From Stutzerimonas balearica DSM 6083 (GTDB lineage: Bacteria > Pseudomonadota > Gammaproteobacteria > Pseudomonadales > Pseudomonadaceae): a stretch of DNA of 64,000 bases. Position numbers and translations under genes: made by a program. The notes beneath the pieces are model-generated. The model made no database searches. It saw only the letters and a program-made list of their open reading frames with translations, and was not told the DNA's origin. The stretch spans positions 1,226,001-1,290,000 of the forward strand of contig NZ_CP007511.1 of the NCBI RefSeq assembly GCF_000818015.1. The letters are read 5' to 3'. Positions 34,199 to 42,205 of this stretch are shown here, in pieces (the first letter of the stretch is position 1; each line of letters starts with the position of its first letter).

Positions 34199-34260
34199 CG
34201 GCTTCCCTTCGCTCCTTGGAGTGGCGCCGTATGGTAGGGCGAGGTTAATACGATTTCAAA

Positions 34261-34275
34261 TACAAATATTTCGCA
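34261..34275. promoter_or_regulatory. Fur-box-like site upstream of the uptake operon
   Basis: An AT-rich island (34245-34290) contains TACAAATATTTCGCA, which on the minus strand reads TGCGAAATATTTGTA and fits the 7-1-7 Fur dyad TGATAAT-N-ATTATCA at 8 of 14 positions. It lies about 65 bp upstream of the MFS start. The match is weaker than that before entC. Confidence 0.4.
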
Positions 34276-34362
34276 TTAGCAAATAATCGATATGAGCCGA
34301 TTGGCCTGGCGGGTCCGGGCGGTACAATGCGCGCCCTTCCTGGCAACGCACCGAGCAGCAGC

Positions 34363-35304
34363 ATGACCCCAACGGCCCTCGAAACCCTGCGCCAGCACCT
34401 GGTTGGCGCGCTGGACGCTGCCCCCGACGAGGCCCGGCGCTTGTTTCACGGTCGCGGCCGTTGCTGGCCGGAGCTCGAGCAGATCACCGTGGACTGGCTG
34501 CAGGGCATCGTGCTGGTGGTGCTGTATCGCGAGCCCGCCAGCGAACAGCTGCAGGCGTTGCAGGCGATGCTGCTGGCCTTCGCGCAGTCGCCCGAATGGC
34601 AGCGCCGCGGCGCCCATACGCTGCTGCTGCAGCACCGCTACCGGCCGGACAGCCCGTGCGACTGGCTCGTCGGTGAGCCGCGCGAGCAGTGGCCGGTGAC
34701 CGAGCATGGCCTGCGCTATCTGCTCGACCTGGGGCGCAAGCAGAACAGCGGGTTGTTTCTGGACATGCGACTGGGCCGCTGCTGGGTGCGCGAGCATGCG
34801 GCGCAGCAGCGCGTGCTCAACCTGTTCGCCTATACCTGCGCCTTCTCGGTTGCGGCGTTGGCCGGTGGCGCGCGGCACGTGGTGAATTTGGACATGGCCA
34901 GCGCGGCTCTGGCGCGTGGGCGGGAAAATCACCGGCTCAACGGCCAGGCGCTATCGCAGGTCAGCTTTCTCGCACATGATCTGCTCAAGTCGTGGGGGCG
35001 GGTGCGCAAGCTCGGTCCCTACGATCTGGTGATCATCGACCCGCCATCCTTCCAGAAAGGCAGCTTTGCGCTCGGCCGCGACTACGCCAAGGTGCTGCGG
35101 CGCCTGCCGGAACTGGTGGCACCACGCGGGCGGGTACTGGCCTGCATCAACGATCCGGAGGTGGCGCCGGGCTTTCTCATCGACTGCATGCAGGCCGAAG
35201 CGCCGGCGTTCGAGTTCCAGGAGCGCCTGGCCAATCCGCCGGAGTTTCCGGATATCAGCGCCGACAGCGGGATGAAGGCGCTGGTCTTCTGCCGTCGCGA
35301 CTGA
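34363..35304 (+). CDS. Class I SAM-dependent rRNA-type methyltransferase
   Basis: A 313-residue methyltransferase resembling the RlmI/RlmK catalytic domain. It has GLRYLLDLGRKQNSGLFLDMR, VLNLFAYTCAFSVAALAGGA (SAM motif I), VVNLDMASAALARGRENHR, YDLVIIDPPSFQKGSF (motif IV DPPSF) and RDYAKVLRRL. This family methylates 23S rRNA or similar RNA bases; the exact target is not known. I start at ATG 34363 (MTPTALETL), where family-like sequence begins, rather than at 34327. It is divergent from the siderophore uptake operon, and its stop abuts the next, convergent gene. Confidence 0.85.
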   Translation: MTPTALETLRQHLVGALDAAPDEARRLFHGRGRCWPELEQITVDWLQGIVLVVLYREPASEQLQALQAMLLAFAQSPEWQRRGAHTLLLQHRYRPDSPCDWLVGEPREQWPVTEHGLRYLLDLGRKQNSGLFLDMRLGRCWVREHAAQQRVLNLFAYTCAFSVAALAGGARHVVNLDMASAALARGRENHRLNGQALSQVSFLAHDLLKSWGRVRKLGPYDLVIIDPPSFQKGSFALGRDYAKVLRRLPELVAPRGRVLACINDPEVAPGFLIDCMQAEAPAFEFQERLANPPEFPDISADSGMKALVFCRRD

Positions 35305-35838
35305 TCAATCCTGCGCGCGGGCGCAGTTCGGCTCGACGGTAAAGGTCTTGCCCGAATCCACCGGGCCGAGCTTTTCCAGTGTGCGGCGACCGAGCAGTAC
35401 CGGGTAGTTCATGTCGTCGCGGTCGTTCAGCGAGAACTGCTCGTTGAGCAGCTGGTCGCCGATGCACACTTTCATTCGCACAACCGGCCGATCCTCGGTG
35501 CCGCCGGCGCCGCGTACGGTCAGCTCGCGCTCGAGCTTGCGCTCGATGCGCGACTTCACCAGCTTGCCCTTCTCGATGTCTTCCAGGTCCATGTCGAAGC
35601 GCACCCACTTCTGGCCGTCCTTTTCGAAGTACTCGACATCCTCGGCATGCAGCGAGGACGTCAGCGCGCCAGTGTCGAGCTTGAACTTCACCATGACCTG
35701 CTCGGGGTAGACGAGGCCGCGCTCGACCCAGCCCAGGGGCGTGAGCGGTGCAGCCGACAAGGCGGTGCTCTGGCAGGCCAGGGCGAAACCGGCGGCGAAA
35801 AACAGGGTTTGGCTCAAGGGGCGTCGTCTGGATGGCAT
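35305..35838 (-). CDS. Retropepsin-like (RimB/ATP-dependent zinc protease family) exported protein
   Basis: A 177-residue protein with a signal peptide (cut after about residue 29), the motif KLDTGALTSSLHA (a DTG-type aspartic protease signature), and PVLLGRRTLEKLG. It belongs to PF05618, historically called ATP-dependent zinc protease but with a retropepsin fold, some members of which lie next to glutamate-ligase (RimK-type) genes. No RimK is nearby. It lies back to back with the methyltransferase (0-bp gap, convergent). Exported peptidase role is inferred. Confidence 0.8.
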   Translation of the reverse strand: MPSRRRPLSQTLFFAAGFALACQSTALSAAPLTPLGWVERGLVYPEQVMVKFKLDTGALTSSLHAEDVEYFEKDGQKWVRFDMDLEDIEKGKLVKSRIERKLERELTVRGAGGTEDRPVVRMKVCIGDQLLNEQFSLNDRDDMNYPVLLGRRTLEKLGPVDSGKTFTVEPNCARAQD

Positions 35839-35872
35839 CGATAGTTCGTCTCTTCGGAGTGGAGGGGAAGCG

Positions 35873-36319
35873 TCAGTGTTGCAGCTCGGCGATCAGCGCC
35901 TTCATCTCGGCGATTTCCTCGCGCTGGGTCTTGATGATGCCGTCGGCGAGTTCACGCACGCGCGGGTCGTCGATGTCGGCGCGTTCGCTGGTGAGGATCG
36001 CGATCGAGTGGTGCGGGATCATGGCCTTCATCCACGACACCTGGTCGACGGTCGCCTGGCTGCGGACCAGCCCCAGCGAGACGGCGAACACCGCCGCGCT
36101 GCCGAGCAGAATGGCGATGTTGAGGTTGCGATTGCGGTACATGCCGCGCATGAACAGCAGCATGACGATCGCCATGGTCGCCCCCATCAGCAGCGCCATG
36201 TAGGCGCGCGTCTCGCTGAACAGCACGTGCTCCAGGCGGTAGGTGTTGAGGTACATCAGGCCGAACATCACCAGTGTCGACGTGGCGATCATCGCGCCGA
36301 AGCGTAGGTAGGGCTGCAT
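35873..36319 (-). CDS. DUF305-type membrane protein
   Basis: A 148-residue protein with three hydrophobic helices in the first 85 residues, then a DUF305-like tail holding MIPHHSIAILTSERADI (the paired His of the ferritin-like DUF305 fold), and a charged C-terminal helix (KTQREEIAEMKALIAELQ). Proteins with this layout are often found near copper genes, but none are adjacent here. It ends 35 bp downstream of the protease gene start and may share its transcript. Confidence 0.8.
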   Translation of the reverse strand: MQPYLRFGAMIATSTLVMFGLMYLNTYRLEHVLFSETRAYMALLMGATMAIVMLLFMRGMYRNRNLNIAILLGSAAVFAVSLGLVRSQATVDQVSWMKAMIPHHSIAILTSERADIDDPRVRELADGIIKTQREEIAEMKALIAELQH

Positions 36320-36412
36320 GGTCGTCTCCTGTGCCGTTTGGCTGCACTTGCTTAAGACGACCCCTAAAGCGCGCCGACGTTCGCTGCCCCTGGCGACCGG
36401 CGGCGCGATCGC

Positions 36413-37084
36413 TCAGCGGCCCGAGGCCGGCGGCGTCAGGCCGCAGCCCTTGAGCACGACGTGAACGAGCGTCTCGGTGGCATGGGCGAAATCGGCCTTG
36501 GTCATGCGCTTGCCGGTGACGCGGCGGATCTGGTCGGAGAAGTCGGCGTAGTGCTGGGTGCCGGCCCAGATCAGGAAGATCAGGTGCATCGGGTCGATCG
36601 CATCCATCTTGCCGGCCGCGATCCAGGCGTCGATCACCGAAGCACGGCCGCGGAACCAGTTGCGATAGTCCTGGTTGAAGTGCTCGGACAGGCATTCGCA
36701 GCCGCTGATGACTTCCATGGCGAAGATCTTCGAGGCCTGCGGGTGGCGCCGCGAGAATTCCATCTTCAGGCGGATGTAGCGCGCCAGAGCGGTGGCGGGA
36801 TCGTCATCGACGGTGAGGTCGTCGAACGCGGTATCCCACAGTTCGAGGATGTGCCGCATCACCTCGATGTAGAGGTTCAGCTTGTTGCTGAAGTAATAGT
36901 GCAGGTTGGCCTTCGGCAGGCCGGCGCGCAGGGCGATGGCGTTCATGCTGGTGCCCTTGAATCCGTAGCGGGCGAATTCCTCGGCCGCGGCGGCGAGGAT
37001 GGTTTCCTCGTTCTGCTGGCGGATGCGGCCGGCGGGTTTGCCGCTCGCAGCGTAGAGCGGCGCGGAAGCGTTGTTGTTGTTCAT
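36413..37084 (-). CDS. TetR-family regulator, RutR-like
   Basis: A 223-residue repressor. The N-terminal HTH (ILAAAAEEFARYGFKGTSMNAIALRAGLPKANLHYYFSNK) is typical of TetR, and the C-terminal ligand domain (MEVISGCECLSEHF, LIFLIWAGTQHYADF) is like that of RutR/YcdC, whose E. coli member senses pyrimidines. I start at ATG 37084; the open frame continues upstream without homology. The adjacent upstream gene on the same strand is a Tsx-like nucleoside channel, and RutR-style palindromes are found before it, so this repressor probably controls that channel. Confidence 0.88.
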   Translation of the reverse strand: MNNNNASAPLYAASGKPAGRIRQQNEETILAAAAEEFARYGFKGTSMNAIALRAGLPKANLHYYFSNKLNLYIEVMRHILELWDTAFDDLTVDDDPATALARYIRLKMEFSRRHPQASKIFAMEVISGCECLSEHFNQDYRNWFRGRASVIDAWIAAGKMDAIDPMHLIFLIWAGTQHYADFSDQIRRVTGKRMTKADFAHATETLVHVVLKGCGLTPPASGR

Positions 37085-37263
37085 CGTCCCTCGTCCCAGA
37101 GCGCGGGCCCGGCCCGCCGTTGCAGGTTGCCGCAGGCCCGGTGGGCCGCGGCCATTCTCGGCCTGTTCGCCTTGTGGCCGAGCGCGAGGATTCTGCACGG
37201 TTTCGCCGCGCCCTGCAGCCGTTACGGTCTGACGCGGCGCCGCAGGGCCGGCGGCGATGGCTG

Positions 37264-38052
37264 CTAGAAGTGCGCCTTGACGATGAAGTTGGTGACGTTG
37301 TTGTCGGTGTTGAAGGCGCTGCTGTCCTCGATGCCGTACTTGTTCGACCAGTAGTCGTACTCGATACCGACGTAGAGCTTGCCCGGGGAATAGTCCAGGG
37401 CCTTGCCCAGGTCGTACTTGAGCTGCGGATTGAAGTGGAAGTTCTTCGCCAGGTAATCGCCCTTGGCCTTGGAGCCCGCGTCGTTCACCACCCAGTCGAT
37501 ATAACCGTCGAACAGCAGGTCGGACTTGCCGAGCGGAATGGTCACCGCCCAGGTCGGTGTGAGCTGCCACTGGCCACCGGGCTGGCCGGTGATGCCGTCG
37601 GGCTTGCGATAGTAGGTATTCAGCGAGAAGCGGTCGAAGCCGGGAAGCGCCAGGTCCACCGCCGGGCCGAGCAGGTAGTTGCGATTGCGCCCTTCGCCGC
37701 GTTCGTAGGTGGCCGACAGCAGGATGTCGGTGACCGGGCCGAAGGACAGGTCGCGCCCACTGAGCTTGCCCAGCGACAGCCGCGGGCTGAATTCACCGTA
37801 ATAGGTGTGCCCGTCGCTGCCGGAAAGGCCGTTGAACCACTTGTTGTCGACGAACAGGAACACGTCGCCCCAGGTCCAGCCGCTGGCGTGCTCGAAGGTG
37901 AGCGTCTGCTGGATCTCGCCGGCATCGACGGCGAAGTTCTTGCCGTACAGGTAGGTCAGGCTGTTGTTCTGCCACAGCAGGGGGCTGGCCATGGCTTGGC
38001 TGCCGCCCAGCAGGCCGGCGGCAAGGGTGGCGGTGGCGAGGTATCGATTCAT
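37264..38052 (-). CDS. Tsx-like nucleoside-specific outer-membrane channel
   Basis: A 262-residue outer-membrane protein with signal peptide (MNRYLATATLAAGLLGGSQAMA) and alternating beta-strand pattern, matching the Channel_Tsx family: LTYLYGKNF, TFEHASGWTWGDVFLFVDNKW near the N-terminus and the C-terminal aromatic ...FIVKAHF. It should admit nucleosides (or other small bases) into the periplasm. Start at 38052; an upstream in-frame ATG at 38121 lacks signal character. Together with the adjacent RutR-like regulator it forms a small nucleoside-uptake unit. Confidence 0.85.
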   Translation of the reverse strand: MNRYLATATLAAGLLGGSQAMASPLLWQNNSLTYLYGKNFAVDAGEIQQTLTFEHASGWTWGDVFLFVDNKWFNGLSGSDGHTYYGEFSPRLSLGKLSGRDLSFGPVTDILLSATYERGEGRNRNYLLGPAVDLALPGFDRFSLNTYYRKPDGITGQPGGQWQLTPTWAVTIPLGKSDLLFDGYIDWVVNDAGSKAKGDYLAKNFHFNPQLKYDLGKALDYSPGKLYVGIEYDYWSNKYGIEDSSAFNTDNNVTNFIVKAHF

Positions 38053-38088
38053 CGGGGCTCCTTTGGCGTGTTGTGCCGCTCTGATAGT

Positions 38089-38102
38089 TGTCCGAGCGGT
38101 CA
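38089..38102. promoter_or_regulatory. TetR (RutR-like) half-conserved operator
   Basis: TGTCC-GAGC-GGTCA, the same 5-4-5 layout as the second site, with one mismatch to TGACC-N4-GGTCA. It lies 36 bases upstream of the tsx-like ATG, in the position expected for a repressor site. Confidence 0.45.
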
Positions 38103-38222
38103 GGCTTTGGTCTGTTAGCAAGCGCCACGCCAGATCGGTCCCGATGGTCTCGTTGTGCAGTCAACCTGCTGAATCGAAAGGTGAAATTGAGTTCGCTGGA
38201 ATGCGTGCGCGGGTGCCTTTAG

Positions 38223-38238
38223 CTGACCGCTTGGTCAG
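38223..38238. promoter_or_regulatory. TetR (RutR-like) palindromic operator
   Basis: CTGACC-GCTT-GGTCAG is a perfect 6-4-6 palindrome with the spacing of the E. coli RutR box TTGACCANNTGGTCAA. It lies about 170 bases upstream of the tsx-like start, in the same intergenic region as the weaker copy. A RutR-like gene is next to tsx. Confidence 0.55.
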
Positions 38239-38362
38239 TTTGCTTCAGTTTGGCGCGCCGTGGATGGTGCCTGCACGCTGATATCGCAGCAGCAGGCCCT
38301 TGCGGCGCCGCGCCGGTGTCGAGGCGGGGCGGGCGCAAGTGCTTCGCCACCGGGTTGGCAGA

Positions 38363-38402
38363 AACGAAACTGCCGGCACGAGGCCGGCAGTTCGTCTGGG
38401 GA
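38363..38402 (-). terminator. Possible terminator downstream of the curlin gene
   Basis: Self-complementary CTGCCGGC / GCCGGCAG surround a short loop (about 38370-38391), immediately downstream of the curlin stop on the minus strand. Reading leftward the hairpin is followed by TTTCGTTTCTGCC, moderately T-rich. Pattern match only. Confidence 0.45.
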
Positions 38403-38409
38403 GATGCGA

Positions 38410-39765
38410 TCAGTTCTGGGTGACGATCGCCAGGTTGTTGGTGCCGTTCTGGTTGATGTAGGCGCTGTTGCCGTAGCCGCTCTGCATGGCGATGGCATCG
38501 TTGCCGTGGCCAGCCTGGACGACATTGGCCAGATGGCTTTCGCCGTTCTGGGTCACGTTTGCGTCGTTCCATACGCCGTTCTGGTACACGCGCGCCAGGT
38601 TCAGTTCGCCATCCTGAGCGATGTCCACGTCGTTGCCATGGCCCAGGCTGTGGCCCTCGATGCGGTTGTCGCTGCCTTCCTGGGTCGCCACCAGGTCGTT
38701 GTGGCCGCCGTCCTGCAGGAAGTTCAGGCTGTTGGCCTTGCCGCGCTGCTCGACGTCGGCCTCGTTGCTGTGGCCGTCCTGAACCAGGTTCGCGTACTGG
38801 TTGCGACCGTTCTGATAGACATCGGCCTCGTTGTCCTCGCCGCTCTGGTTGGTGTAGGCGGTGTTATTGCCGCCGAACCAGCCGTTGGTCTGCACGATGC
38901 TGCTGTCGTTGCCGGTGCCGGACTGATTGATGAAGGCGTTCTGGTCGTTGCCGCTCTGGTCGACGCGCGCGACGTTCTCGTCACCGATGGAGCTGACGTA
39001 GGCTTCCTGGCGGGCGCCGGTCTGCAGGACTTCGGCGTCGTTGAGGTTGCCCAGTTGCTCGACTTCAGCGGTCGAGTAGCGGCTGCCGGCCTGCTGCACG
39101 TAGGCGGTGTTCATGTCGCCATCCTGGAACACCGAGGCGCGGTCATCCCAGCTCAGCGTCTGGACGACCTGCGAGTCGTTCCAGGCGCCATTCTGCTCCT
39201 GCCGGGTTTCGCTGCCCTGGGCCGCGGTCTGCGAGCTGAAGGCGTCATTGCCGATGCCATGCTGGTCGATGTTGGCGCGGGTGAACGCGGTCGCCGTCTG
39301 GTCGATGCGCGAGTCGTTGAATTTGCCGTTCTGATCGCTGGTGGCAACGCTGCCCAGGTCAGCGCTCTGCCGGGTGTTGGCCAGGTTGTGGCTACCCGAT
39401 TGCTTCTGATCCGCCAGGCTGCCGGTGCTGAATGCCTGGTCGACATTGGCCTCGTTGCCGTGGCCGGTCTGGAATTGCACCGAGCTGGTGCCGAGGGTGT
39501 GCGTCTGGCTGGCGGTGGCCTCGTTGAAGTTGGCCAGCTGAGTCTGGCTGGCGCTCGAGCCGGTGGAGTCGGTCTGCTCGATCAGCGCGTCGTTGGCATA
39601 GCCGGACTGGTTCTGGCGGGCCATGTTGCCGAAGCCGCCGTCCTGCATCACCTCGGCGACGTTGTCGATCCCGAGCTGGTTCTGCTCGGAGGTGTTGCCC
39701 GCCGCCAGGGCCTGGGTTGCGGCGAGGGCCAGCATGGCTGCAACGAGGGGTTTGATCTTGAACAT
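38410..39765 (-). CDS. csgA: Major curlin subunit, giant CsgA-like
   Basis: A 451-residue secreted amyloid subunit: signal peptide (MFKIKPLVAAMLALAATQALA), then roughly 19 imperfect curlin repeats of about 22 residues with the N.A...Q.G..N pattern (for example NEADVYQNGRNQYANLVQDG and NDAIAMQSGYGNSAYINQNG). E. coli CsgA has 151 residues and five repeats, so this fibre subunit is about three times longer. Cysteine-free. I start at ATG 39765; the open frame extends upstream through csgB in the wrong phase. It is the last gene of the curli locus, 41 bp after csgB. Repeat number was counted by eye. Confidence 0.9.
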   Translation of the reverse strand: MFKIKPLVAAMLALAATQALAAGNTSEQNQLGIDNVAEVMQDGGFGNMARQNQSGYANDALIEQTDSTGSSASQTQLANFNEATASQTHTLGTSSVQFQTGHGNEANVDQAFSTGSLADQKQSGSHNLANTRQSADLGSVATSDQNGKFNDSRIDQTATAFTRANIDQHGIGNDAFSSQTAAQGSETRQEQNGAWNDSQVVQTLSWDDRASVFQDGDMNTAYVQQAGSRYSTAEVEQLGNLNDAEVLQTGARQEAYVSSIGDENVARVDQSGNDQNAFINQSGTGNDSSIVQTNGWFGGNNTAYTNQSGEDNEADVYQNGRNQYANLVQDGHSNEADVEQRGKANSLNFLQDGGHNDLVATQEGSDNRIEGHSLGHGNDVDIAQDGELNLARVYQNGVWNDANVTQNGESHLANVVQAGHGNDAIAMQSGYGNSAYINQNGTNNLAIVTQN

Positions 39766-39806
39766 TGTTATCTCTCCATGGATTGAGGTGCTGCGGTACT
39801 TCCCTA

Positions 39807-40289
39807 TCAGCGGTACTGGCGAACCATTACCGTCAGACCCGAGCCGCGCTGGTCGACACTGGCGCCGTGACCCGAACCGAACTGTTCGATCTGCGCCTGG
39901 TTGCCGTTGCCCCGTTGCGAGACGTGCGCGGTGTTGTCGGAACCGAACTGGTCGATTTCCGCGTTGTTGAAGCTGCCGGCCTGGGAGACCCAGGCGCTGT
40001 TGCCGTGGCCGAGCTGGTCGACGGACGCCGTGTTGGCGTAGCCGCTCTGCAGGATGTAGGCCTCCAGGTCCGAGCCGCGCTGGGCGATCTCGGCGAGCAG
40101 TTCGCTGCCGCGCTGATCGACCATGGCCAAGGCGGCGCCCGGCTGGCTGGCGGAGGTGTGGCGGCTGCCGGCCAGTTCGCTGGGGGCCAGATCCAGATCG
40201 GCGGCGAACACTGCCTGGCAGGTGGCGAAGCCTGCGGCCAGCAACGCGGGCAGCAGGAGGCGTTGGGCAATCCCTTGCGCGGTTTTCAT
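39807..40289 (-). CDS. csgB: Minor curlin/nucleator, CsgB-like
   Basis: A 160-residue secreted protein: signal peptide to about residue 30, then about five curlin repeats (MVDQRGSELLAEIAQRGSDLEA, YANTASVDQLGHGNSAWVSQAG, and so on) and a charged, non-ideal last repeat ending VMVRQYR, which resembles the surface-anchoring end of CsgB. It would nucleate fibre growth of the major curlin. Its 256-bp upstream gap holds a motif shared with the csgD promoter region and a large hairpin, so csgBA is likely a separate transcript from csgDEFG. Confidence 0.85.
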   Translation of the reverse strand: MKTAQGIAQRLLLPALLAAGFATCQAVFAADLDLAPSELAGSRHTSASQPGAALAMVDQRGSELLAEIAQRGSDLEAYILQSGYANTASVDQLGHGNSAWVSQAGSFNNAEIDQFGSDNTAHVSQRGNGNQAQIEQFGSGHGASVDQRGSGLTVMVRQYR

Positions 40290-40348
40290 GAGGCATCCCT
40301 GGCAAAAACCTGATGTGGTTAATCCTTGACCGGGGGCGCCAATCGGAA

Positions 40349-40368
40349 AATCCATCCAATGATTGAAA
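40349..40368. promoter_or_regulatory. Curli-locus motif copy upstream of csgB
   Basis: AATCCATCCAATGATTGAAA lies 60-79 bases before the csgB start. It matches the perfect palindrome at 43017-43036 at 16 of 20 positions in ungapped alignment. The repeated occurrence before both curli transcription units suggests a common regulator site. Confidence 0.5.
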
Positions 40369-40411
40369 ATGCATGCCGAAAGACGCTTTGCCGGGCCCGG
40401 CCGAAACGACA

Positions 40412-40459
40412 GAAGGCGGCCTGCGAACCGGACGATGAGGTCCGGTCGCAGCCGCCTTC
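40412..40459 (-). terminator. Large hairpin downstream of csgG
   Basis: GAAGGCGGCCTGCGAACCGGAC (first 20 bases 40412-40431) pairs with the sequence 40440-40459 (GTCCGGTCGCAGCCGCCTTC) with two single-base bulges and a six-base loop, giving a 20-bp stem. It lies 88 bp after the csgG stop on the minus strand. The downstream T-content is low, so this may be a weak terminator or a transcript stabiliser. Confidence 0.5.
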
Positions 40460-40546
40460 CGAAAAATCCCCGAGGGGGATGGGGTTTCGCGAGATGCCTG
40501 TTGCAGCCGGGGTCGCGGTCGGGGCTGGCGGCGCCGACCGCTGCGC

Positions 40547-41383
40547 TCAGATGGCCGCCGGTTTGCCCAGGTACTTGGCCAGGGCCGGGTGCTCGGTGCT
40601 GCTGCCGTCGGCGGTCTGCCACAGCCTGCGGTCGACGCCCTGGGCAATCAGGTGGGCGACGGCCGACTCGATCGCCGAGAGCACGCACAGCTGTGCGGGC
40701 TCGTTGGTGGTGTAGCCGGCTTCGGCCTCGAGCAGCTCCTTGAACTCGATGAACTTGTAGACGTTGGCGCTACGCCCGACCGAGAAGATCGTCTTGGTGG
40801 TCATCACGTTGGACAGCACGCGGCCGCTGCGCACGTCCACTGCCCGCAGGTTGACCGTCACCTGGTCGACCCGGTACTCCTGCGAGACGCCGATCCCAAG
40901 GTAGCGCGCGCCCGCGCCGCCGCTGCGCACGTTGGTCTCGTAGGCGACGATGGCGCCCTCCATGATGATGTTCGCCGCCAGCAAGGACGGCAGCTCGGCC
41001 TGGATGTTGGGGGCCACGTCCGGCTTGGCCTGCGAGGCGCGAATGATCTTGCGCTCGGTCAGCACGTTCTGCAGGCCTTCGCGCTCGAGCACGACGAACC
41101 AGCCGCTGGCCTGCATGGCATCGACCAGCATGCTCGCCGCCCCCTGGGTCACGGCGGTGGAGAACGAACTTGCCGGGTTCGGCTTGTACTGGCCGGTCTG
41201 GTCACGGAAACCGTAGACCGCGGCAACCAGCGGCCCTTTCGGGCGCGGCAGGGCGAGCAGATCCTGATAGGTCGAGGTGCGTGGTGTGAGGGTTGGTGCC
41301 TGGGCGTCGGCCGGCATCGGCTCGCGTACCGAGCACCCCTGAAGTAGCGCCATCATCCCGATGGCAATGAACAGGCTTCTCAT
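40547..41383 (-). CDS. csgG: Curli outer-membrane secretion lipoprotein CsgG
   Basis: A 278-residue lipoprotein (lipobox LLQGC, Cys about residue 17) of the CsgG family: GPLVAAVYGFRDQTGQYKP, FSTAVTQGAASMLVDAM, WFVVLEREGLQNVLTERKII and the transmembrane-strand region GGAGARYLGIGVSQEYRVD, ...VLSNVMTTKTIFS. CsgG forms the nonameric channel through which curlin subunits exit. It is the last gene of csgDEFG, 22 bp after csgF. Confidence 0.95.
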   Translation of the reverse strand: MRSLFIAIGMMALLQGCSVREPMPADAQAPTLTPRTSTYQDLLALPRPKGPLVAAVYGFRDQTGQYKPNPASSFSTAVTQGAASMLVDAMQASGWFVVLEREGLQNVLTERKIIRASQAKPDVAPNIQAELPSLLAANIIMEGAIVAYETNVRSGGAGARYLGIGVSQEYRVDQVTVNLRAVDVRSGRVLSNVMTTKTIFSVGRSANVYKFIEFKELLEAEAGYTTNEPAQLCVLSAIESAVAHLIAQGVDRRLWQTADGSSTEHPALAKYLGKPAAI

Positions 41384-41405
41384 GGCCTTTGGCTCTCCGT
41401 GCGCG

Positions 41406-41825
41406 TTAGCGATAGTCGCTGTAACCGTCGACGATGATCTCGGAGATCTCTCCGGTCAGCTTGTCGGTGATGTTCACCGTCAGGTTGCCCAGGTCGTCGT
41501 TGACGATGTGGATGATGAAGTCGTCGGTGGTCAGCACGCCTTCCTTGCCCTGCTCGATATTGCTCAGCATCTGCGACAGCAGGCGCGACTCCAACTGGCT
41601 GGTGAAGCGATCCAGCGCGCTGCCGGACAGCGCCGAGCGGTCGATCGCGTCGGGGTCCTTGTGGTCGTCCTGTGCCTGGGCGTTGCCCAGCAGCCAGGCC
41701 CCGTTGAGCGGGCTGCCGCCGAACGAGGGGTTGACCGGGGTGTACACCAGTTCCGTGGCGCTTGCGCCGTTGGCCAGCAGCAGACCGGCAAGCAGGGTGC
41801 CGGCAAGTGGGATGTGCCGTTTCAT
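41406..41825 (-). CDS. csgF: Curli assembly protein CsgF
   Basis: A 139-residue exported protein with signal peptide and the CsgF N-terminal signature LVYTPVNPSFGGSPLNGAWLLG. In E. coli this segment inserts into the CsgG pore, and the rest forms an exposed neck that couples secretion to nucleation. The C-terminal half (DDFIIHIVNDDLGNLTVNITDK) is also family-typical. Its start overlaps the csgE stop (ATGA at 41822-41825). Confidence 0.95.
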   Translation of the reverse strand: MKRHIPLAGTLLAGLLLANGASATELVYTPVNPSFGGSPLNGAWLLGNAQAQDDHKDPDAIDRSALSGSALDRFTSQLESRLLSQMLSNIEQGKEGVLTTDDFIIHIVNDDLGNLTVNITDKLTGEISEIIVDGYSDYR

Positions 41826-42205
41826 AACTCGTCCTTGGCTAGGTCAATGTTGTCGTCGAACAGCGCTTCGATCTTTCGGCGGTTGATTTCCTCGAGGACG
41901 AAATCCGCCGCGGCATAGGCCGTCGCTTCCATGTCCGCCACGTTGGGCTGCAGGAAGCGGCGGTACAACGTCTGGTTCTCGTGCTCGACCCAGATCAGCA
42001 CGCCCCAGCGCGCCGAGGGGCGTTCCTTGACCGCCAGGTTGAAGTCCATCCGGCTGGTGTCGTTCAGTCGTTCGCAGAACTTGACGTAGAACTCCTGGCC
42101 CGAGCGGGTGATGGTGCCGTTGGTGATCAGCCCCTGGAGCTCGGCCTCGTCGGCCTGGGCACCGAGCGCGCCGAGCAGCGTCAGCAGCAGGAGCAGGCGT
42201 TTCAC
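41822..42205 (-). CDS. csgE: Curli assembly chaperone CsgE
   Basis: A 127-residue periplasmic protein with signal peptide (MKRLLLLLTLLGALGAQA) and CsgE motifs ITNGTITRSGQEFYVKF and RWGVLIWVEHENQTLYRRF. CsgE caps the periplasmic face of the CsgG channel and directs CsgA. Its start overlaps the stop of the regulator gene (ATGA, 42202-42205) and its stop overlaps csgF, giving a fully coupled csgD-E-F set. Confidence 0.93.
   Translation of the reverse strand: MKRLLLLLTLLGALGAQADEAELQGLITNGTITRSGQEFYVKFCERLNDTSRMDFNLAVKERPSARWGVLIWVEHENQTLYRRFLQPNVADMEATAYAAADFVLEEINRRKIEALFDDNIDLAKDEL

Larger units (their letters stand above)
38053..38409. other. Intergenic region between tsx-like and curlin genes
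   Basis: About 357 bp without a supported gene. It holds the tsx-like promoter region with two RutR-style inverted repeats (38089-38102, 38223-38238) and the 3' flank of the curlin gene. Between about 38363 and 38402 there is a short inverted repeat (CTGCCGGC...GCCGGCAG) that could act as the terminator of the curli unit. Confidence 0.5.

Noticed and set aside
38410..39765. Possible CRISPR or satellite-type DNA repeat
   Set aside because: The periodicity (about 66 bp) encodes curlin repeats with varying codons; there are no spacers and no cas genes.
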